This document shows positions 13,917-17,184 of a stretch of 17,184 bases of DNA, in pieces; position 1 is the stretch's first letter, and every line of letters starts with the position of its first letter. The position numbers and the translations under genes were made by a program. The stretch is taken from contig CAKPLT010000020.1 of assembly GCA_934167755.1 (NCBI GenBank), positions 1-17,184 of the forward strand, given 5' to 3'. The stretch comes from an uncultured Clostridia bacterium. Its GTDB lineage: Bacteria; Bacillota; Clostridia; TANB77; CAG-508. The notes below the pieces were generated by a model. The model saw only the letters and a list, made by a program, of their open reading frames with translations. It was not told the DNA's origin and made no database searches.

Positions 13917-14108
13917 GGGAAAAATGTATATATGTATATGATTTGAAACATTTTCTCGGCTCAATGCGCAACATAAGAATTTCTAAAATAAATTTGTGGC
14001 ACCCTTCCACTTTCGTGAACTCTTTCCATAAATTTATTTAAGAAATTCTAATATTGCTCCAATCACATTCGAAAAGTTTAAAATCATATACATATATACA
14101 TTTTAAGC

Positions 14109-14133
14109 CTGAGTGAGAGAGGCTCAGTTTTTT
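14109..14133 (+). terminator. terminator inside the hairpin element, plus strand
   Basis: CTGAG (14109-14113) pairs with CTCAG (14123-14127), followed by T6. An overlapping alternative stem is AGCCT/AGGCT. A plus-strand RNA entering the element would end here, before the right outer arm is copied. Confidence 0.6.
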
Positions 14134-14260
14134 ATGGTAAATTTTCTTTTTGAACATAATGAATAGGACAAAATGTCAAATATATATAATTACCGAGGAA
14201 GGCTCCCTACATATATAATATTTTTAATGGCTGTGGATTGTAATTTAAAGTTCATTTTCT

Positions 14261-14289
14261 TTGCAATTTTTTCTTTATTATGTTATAAT
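14261..14289 (+). promoter_or_regulatory. promoter of the MgtC-family gene
   Basis: TTGCAA (14261-14266), a 17-bp spacer and TATAAT (14284-14289). The start codon is 35 bases downstream. No magnesium riboswitch is seen in the leader. Confidence 0.75.
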
Positions 14290-14324
14290 TGCATTCGTAT
14301 TATTTTACAGAAAGGAGATTTTAT

Positions 14325-15011
14325 ATGGATAATGTGTTAAATTTTTTTAATTCATTTGACTTTCAATCAATTGTAAAACTAGTATTAGGCTTTATGCTAG
14401 CAGGAATTATAGGTTTAGAAAGATCTTCTTGGAGCAAACCTGCTGGATTTAGGACGCATGCTCTTGTTGGTATAAGTGCAGTTTTAATAATGTTATGTGG
14501 CGAATATATGTCACGAACTTACGATATCGACCCTTCAAGAATCCCAGCCCAATTATTATCTGGAATTGGTTTTATTGGTGCAGGCACTATTTTAAGAGAT
14601 GGATTTAATGTAAAAGGATTAACAACTGCAGCAGGTCTTTTAGCTGTTACATGTATTGGACTAAGTATTGGAGCAGGATTTTATTTAGGTGGAATTGTTA
14701 CAACTCTTATCGTTTATGTAATACTTTCTTATTCTTATAAATTTTCCGAAAAATTAGACCATTTTGATTTATTAAATTTACAAATTAAAATATCAAAAAA
14801 TTCTGATGAGGCATTAAAAAAATTAGAAAAGATATTAAGTACTTCTAATATTGAAATTAAACAAATGAAAAAAATAGAAGATTCTGATAATGATGATGAT
14901 TCAACTCTTTTAAATATTGTTGGACATTATAACAAAAAAGGATTTAATAAGAATCTACTATTAAAAAATATTTCTTTAATAGAAAATGTTTCTGAAATAA
15001 TTGAAGAATAA
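14325..15011 (+). CDS. MgtC/SapB-family membrane protein
   Basis: A 228-residue protein with the MgtC/SapB signature: a first helix LVLGFMLAGIIGLERSSW (residues 19-36), the conserved KPAGFRTHALVGISAVLIM, then RIPAQLLSGIGFIGAGTIL (72-90), and further helices TTAAGLLAVTCIGLSIGAGF and IVTTLIVYVILSYSY. The C-terminal 80 residues are soluble, with an ACT-like pattern (LLNLQIKISKNSDEALKKL) and an acidic stretch. MgtC proteins act in the inner membrane in magnesium stress and intracellular survival of Salmonella; the Firmicute members are less understood. AAAGGAG lies seven bases before the ATG at 14325. A longer in-frame reading from 14289 would start inside the promoter and is rejected. It is a single-gene unit, the only intact full-length plus-strand gene here, downstream of the 457-bp palindrome. 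Confidence 0.9.
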   Translation: MDNVLNFFNSFDFQSIVKLVLGFMLAGIIGLERSSWSKPAGFRTHALVGISAVLIMLCGEYMSRTYDIDPSRIPAQLLSGIGFIGAGTILRDGFNVKGLTTAAGLLAVTCIGLSIGAGFYLGGIVTTLIVYVILSYSYKFSEKLDHFDLLNLQIKISKNSDEALKKLEKILSTSNIEIKQMKKIEDSDNDDDSTLLNIVGHYNKKGFNKNLLLKNISLIENVSEIIEE

Positions 15012-15055
15012 AAAAGTATGCCAAATACCTATTTAGATATTTGGCATACTTTTTT
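15011..15055. terminator. bidirectional terminator between convergent genes
   Basis: A perfect 17-bp stem (15011-15027 with 15038-15054) containing AAGTATGCCAAATA, with A-run and T-run at its ends. It begins at the last base of the mgtC-like gene's stop and reaches the stop of the convergent 204-aa gene. Confidence 0.88.
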
Positions 15056-15668
15056 ATTTGCAGTAATTGTTGTTTATACACCACTCCATTATTAAGATTA
15101 TTTCTGCTATAGAGCCTCTCCGACATTCATATACTTCACAAAAATCAGATAATCCTCTATACCAGTCTAGTCTTTTGTTTAAAAAAAATCTCTTAACCTG
15201 TCTACATGCTCGGTCTACTTCTGCTGTTGCTGGAAATTCGTATTTCATTGCTTTTAATCTTTTTATTACTTCTTTTTTCACATTTTGAAGTTTTACATCC
15301 TTTACATCCTCATTAGACAGAAATGCTTTGTTCATAACATATAAAAATTCTATTGTTGCTGTTGTAATTTTTGTTTTTCCGCTCTCTTCATATTCAATAC
15401 AAAGAACCCTGTATGGTGAAATATCTGGATTTTTTTCTACAAATGTTTCAGCCTTTCTCCGAAATGCTACTTCTTCATCGCTTTCTTTTGGTAATACTAC
15501 AACATCTCTTTTTTCAGATGTATATTCCTGCCATGATTTTTGCGTCATAGCATAAATTTTTGAAGCAGTATATCCTTTATTTACCGCACTTTCTACGAAA
15601 GCATCAACTAATGCTTTCAATTCCATATCTGTTGCATTTTCTTCTTTTTTGACGACTTTTTTTCTCAA
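15054..15668 (-). CDS. hypothetical protein, 204 aa (TTG start)
   Basis: I do not recognise this protein. It is soluble, Lys/Glu-rich in the first half and rich in Cys and aromatic residues near the end (YECRRGS, MEWCINNNYC). A basic N-terminus (MRKKVVKKEE) is followed by helical stretches (ELKALVDAFVESAVNKGYTA, RLKAMKYEF) and RACRQVKRFFLNKRLDWYRG. The start is TTG at 15666-15668 with GGAGG eight bases upstream; no better ATG exists. It is a single-gene unit with a perfect consensus promoter, which implies strong expression, and a shared convergent terminator. Confidence 0.7.
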   Translation of the reverse strand: MRKKVVKKEENATDMELKALVDAFVESAVNKGYTASKIYAMTQKSWQEYTSEKRDVVVLPKESDEEVAFRRKAETFVEKNPDISPYRVLCIEYEESGKTKITTATIEFLYVMNKAFLSNEDVKDVKLQNVKKEVIKRLKAMKYEFPATAEVDRACRQVKRFFLNKRLDWYRGLSDFCEVYECRRGSIAEIILIMEWCINNNYCK

Positions 15669-15712
15669 AGTATTATCCTCCTACAATATGGTTTTCAAGT
15701 TTCTATAGTTAT

Positions 15713-15741
15713 ATTATATAATCATTTACATAATTTGTCAA
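15713..15741 (-). promoter_or_regulatory. perfect consensus promoter of the 204-aa gene
   Basis: TTGACA (15736-15741), a 17-bp spacer and TATAAT (15713-15718) on the minus strand, starting two bases past the tcdA stop. Confidence 0.82.
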
Positions 15742-15742
15742 A

Positions 15743-16498
15743 CTATTCAGATATAATCGTTCTAATAACTTCTCCTGCAATCATTAGACCTGCTACCGAA
15801 GGAACAAATGAAATACTTCCTGGGACTTGATTTCTTATTGTACACTTTCTCTTAGTTCCAGGAGGGCAAATACAATTTGTTTTGCAACTACTATTGCTAT
15901 ATTCATCAATTTTTATAGGTTCTTCTTTTGAATATATAACTTTTAAGTTTTTAATATTTCTTTTTCTTAATTCCTTTCTCATGGCTTTTGCTAATGGACA
16001 TACACTTGTTTTATATATATCTGTAATTTCAAATCTTGAAGGATCAAGTTTATTTCCTGTCCCCATTGCTGAAATTACTGGAATGTTCTTATCTTTGCAC
16101 TGAGTTATTATTTCTAGTTTTGCAGTTACTGTATCTACACAATCTATAACATAAGATAAATCATTTGTAATAATATTTGTTTCTGAACCAGGCATAAAAA
16201 ATTCTTGATATGTTTCTACATTACAATCAGGATTTATCTCTAGTATTCTTTCTTTCATTACATCAACCTTGTACTTTCCAATTGTTTTTCTTGTAGCAAT
16301 TATCTGTCTATTTAAATTAGTAAGACATATTTTATCATCATCTATAAGAACAAAGTTTTTAACTCCTGCCCTAACCAAACCTTCAACTACAAATGACCCA
16401 ACTCCTCCAAGTCCAAATATTGCTATTTTGACATTTTGTAATTTTTCTATTCCTTCTTTTTTTATTAATAATTCTGTTCTTGAAAATTGATTTAACAT
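15743..16498 (-). CDS. tcdA: tRNA threonylcarbamoyladenosine dehydratase
   Basis: A 251-residue E1-like enzyme of the TcdA (CsdL/YgdL) group, which uses ATP to cyclise t6A at position 37 of ANN-decoding tRNAs to ct6A. The start FSRTELLIKKEGIEKL is typical. The nucleotide-binding loop is GLGGVGS (29-35), followed by LIDDDKICLTNLNRQ (51-65) with the family's acidic and Arg residues, VIDCVDTVTAKLEII (117-131) and SAMGTGNKLDPSRF. Late Cys residues (CKTNCICPP...KC) are common in this family. The end GSISFVPSVAGLMIAGEVIR is also conserved. Length is normal and no damage is seen. AAAGGAG precedes the ATG. It is transcribed alone from a promoter at 16548-16576. Confidence 0.93.
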   Translation of the reverse strand: MLNQFSRTELLIKKEGIEKLQNVKIAIFGLGGVGSFVVEGLVRAGVKNFVLIDDDKICLTNLNRQIIATRKTIGKYKVDVMKERILEINPDCNVETYQEFFMPGSETNIITNDLSYVIDCVDTVTAKLEIITQCKDKNIPVISAMGTGNKLDPSRFEITDIYKTSVCPLAKAMRKELRKRNIKNLKVIYSKEEPIKIDEYSNSSCKTNCICPPGTKRKCTIRNQVPGSISFVPSVAGLMIAGEVIRTIISE

Positions 16499-16547
16499 TT
16501 TGTTTCTCCTTTAATTATTTTATATTTGTAAATTCTAATTCAAGATT

Positions 16548-16576
16548 ATTATAGCATTTACATTGCATTTTGTCAT
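16548..16576 (-). promoter_or_regulatory. promoter of tcdA
   Basis: ATGACA (16571-16576), a 17-bp spacer and TATAAT (16548-16553) on the minus strand, giving a leader of about 40 bases. Confidence 0.68.
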
Positions 16577-16678
16577 TATTTATAGATAAAACTTCTCGAG
16601 AAATTATGAGTTGTGAAATGAAAAAGTAAATTATATTTAGAAAAATATAACTAGAAATTCGTATTACATTAAAGATTA

Positions 16679-16707
16679 TTGTAAGACTAAAAGAAATTTA
16701 GTATAAT
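16679..16707 (+). promoter_or_regulatory. promoter of the IS30-type relic
   Basis: TTGTAA (16679-16684), a 17-bp spacer and TATAAT (16702-16707). The stretch before it (16577-16678) has no gene; it holds a TTCTCGAGAA palindrome and a short TTATATTT/AAATATAA inverted repeat. Confidence 0.5.
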
Positions 16708-16738
16708 TGTAAATGCTTCTTGGGAAAGTGAGGATATT

Positions 16739-16971
16739 ATGTGATTTAACGGCAAACATCTTTCTTTAGAAGATAGAAAAATTATTGAAAACAATATAAA
16801 CAAAGGATTAAGAAAATTTGAAATAGCTAAAGAACTCAACAAAGCTCAATCAACAATTGGTAAAAAAATTCAAAACATAGATACTCTCAAATTGATGATT
16901 CTCCTTTTATGTGTAATCATTTTAAAGAATGTAAAATTTGTACTTCCAAATGCAAAGATAAGGACAATTAA
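16739..16971 (+). pseudogene. IS30-family transposase, N-terminal remnant
   Basis: ATG at 16739 is followed at once by TGA, then the frame reads FNGKHLSLEDRKIIENNINK and IAKELNKAQSTIGKKI, the helix-turn-helix N-terminus of IS30-type transposases. In another frame the sequence goes on with CNHFKECKICTSKC, the cysteine motif that follows in these proteins, and stops at 16971. The DDE catalytic domain is missing, and no terminal repeat could be placed. Promoter and GAGG-type ribosome binding site are still present. It is dead: a nonsense codon at position 2, a frameshift and loss of most of the gene. Confidence 0.75.
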
Positions 16972-17024
16972 TTTTTTATTCTGTTTCTTTTAATTTGTAT
17001 TACTTTCCTATTATATAAAAAAAG

Positions 17025-17068
17025 TGTCAAACTTCCGATTTGACATAAAAAGGAAAAAGAGGTATAAT
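17025..17068 (+). promoter_or_regulatory. consensus promoter with overlapping palindrome
   Basis: TTGACA (17040-17045), a 17-bp spacer and TATAAT (17063-17068), both perfect. The -35 is one arm of the inverted repeat TGTCAAA-N7-TTTGACA (17025-17045), which could be an operator. On the minus strand the same repeat is followed by T7 and would act as a terminator. Confidence 0.75.
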
Positions 17069-17116
17069 GTATATAGACAACATAAAGTATTTGCGTAAAA
17101 TAAAGGAGGGGTTATT

Positions 17117-17184
17117 ATGAATAAAAAAACAATATTTGTTCTTATTCTATGTTTAGTTGTATGTATTATACCAACATTTAGTAG
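17117..17184 (+). CDS. secreted or lipid-anchored protein, 5' end only
   Basis: The frame opens MNKKTIFVLILCLVVCIIPT and runs off the right edge after 22 codons. Two lysines followed by a long hydrophobic stretch form a signal peptide; no lipobox can be judged because the sequence ends. AAAGGAGGG lies about seven bases upstream of the ATG, and a perfect sigma-A promoter lies about 50 bases upstream. The mature protein is not in the window. Confidence 0.7.
   Translation, partial: MNKKTIFVLILCLVVCIIPTFS

Larger units (their letters stand above)
13785..14241. mobile_element. 457-bp near-palindromic element (MITE-like or structured-RNA locus)
   Basis: Outer arms 13785-13860 and 14166-14241 are inverted copies with 74 of 76 bases identical (ends ACAATCCACAGCC / GGCTGTGGATTGT). 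Inside are a second pair, 13921-13944 and 14081-14104, identical over 24 bases, and a third, 13976-13999 and 14026-14049, 22 of 24, closing a 26-base centre. A hairpin followed by a T-run points inward-out on each strand just inside the outer arms. No protein frame is present. No clear target duplication is seen at the ends, although similar A/T-rich promoter sequence flanks both sides. A nonautonomous mobile element with long terminal inverted repeats and a locus for a large folded RNA are both possible. It fills most of the gene-free interval between DUF362 and mgtC. Confidence 0.75.

Noticed and set aside
14242..14324. Magnesium riboswitch (M-box or ykoK type) upstream of the MgtC-family gene
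   Set aside because: The leader after the promoter is only about 30 bases, too short; the large palindrome lies upstream of the promoter.
16739..16744. Possible recoding of TGA (ATG TGA at the IS30-type relic)
   Set aside because: TGA ends the shifted frames of other relics, Trp is written TGG in intact genes, and the relic is broken in other ways.
1..17184. tRNA and rRNA genes
   Set aside because: No T-arm consensus with matching cloverleaf or rRNA-like segment was found by eye on either strand; a tRNAscan-SE run would settle this.

Overview
The window is AT-rich and looks like a low-GC, anaerobic, probably spore-forming Firmicute of the class Clostridia. The evidence is strong AGGAGG-type ribosome binding sites, sigma-A promoters close to TTGACA-17-TATAAT, short intergenic hairpin terminators with U-tracts, a spore photoproduct lyase-family protein and a DUF362 protein. 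TAA, TAG and TGA all behave as stops. Species cannot be named from this sequence. Nearly all genes are on the minus strand; the plus-strand exceptions are a small ORF near 2.4 kb, a TetR relic, an MgtC-family gene, an IS30-type relic and a partial gene at the right edge.

Layout. At 0.17-1.7 kb a type III toxin-antitoxin locus (CptIN-like endoribonuclease, two-repeat RNA antitoxin, attenuating terminator, consensus promoter) sits between two independently decayed RhuM/Fic genes. At 1.9-3.4 kb are three unrecognised genes, one bracketed by an 18-bp perfect inverted repeat. At 3.5-5.6 kb is a 686-residue chimera: ClpN-like N-terminus, ClpA/ClpC-type AAA+ D1 module and a complete FtsH-type M41 zinc metallopeptidase. 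Upstream of it, on the same strand, is a DNA-damage cluster: Y-family polymerase with a LexA-like operator, a short YolD-like protein and a spore photoproduct lyase-like radical SAM protein. At 8.5-11.0 kb is a wrecked FtsX/MacB-type ABC transporter with its TetR regulator, each with a large piece deleted. At 11.0-13.6 kb are a small gene with an in-frame ochre codon, a cysteine synthase-family enzyme and a DUF362 protein behind a 19-bp-spacer MerR-type promoter.

At 13.8-14.2 kb is a 457-bp near-palindrome with 76-bp arms (74/76 identical), nested inner arms and mirror-image intrinsic terminators. It resembles a MITE or a structured-RNA locus. After it come an MgtC/SapB membrane protein, an unrecognised 204-aa protein, the tRNA t6A-modifying enzyme TcdA, an IS30-type transposase remnant and the start of a secreted protein.

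The most interesting items are the Clp/FtsH chimeric protease, the RNA-antitoxin system whose two repeats covary as pseudoknots, and the 457-bp hairpin element. A recurring theme is gene loss by internal deletion, seen in RhuM twice, the ABC permease, the ABC ATPase, TetR, possibly YolD and the IS30 transposase.
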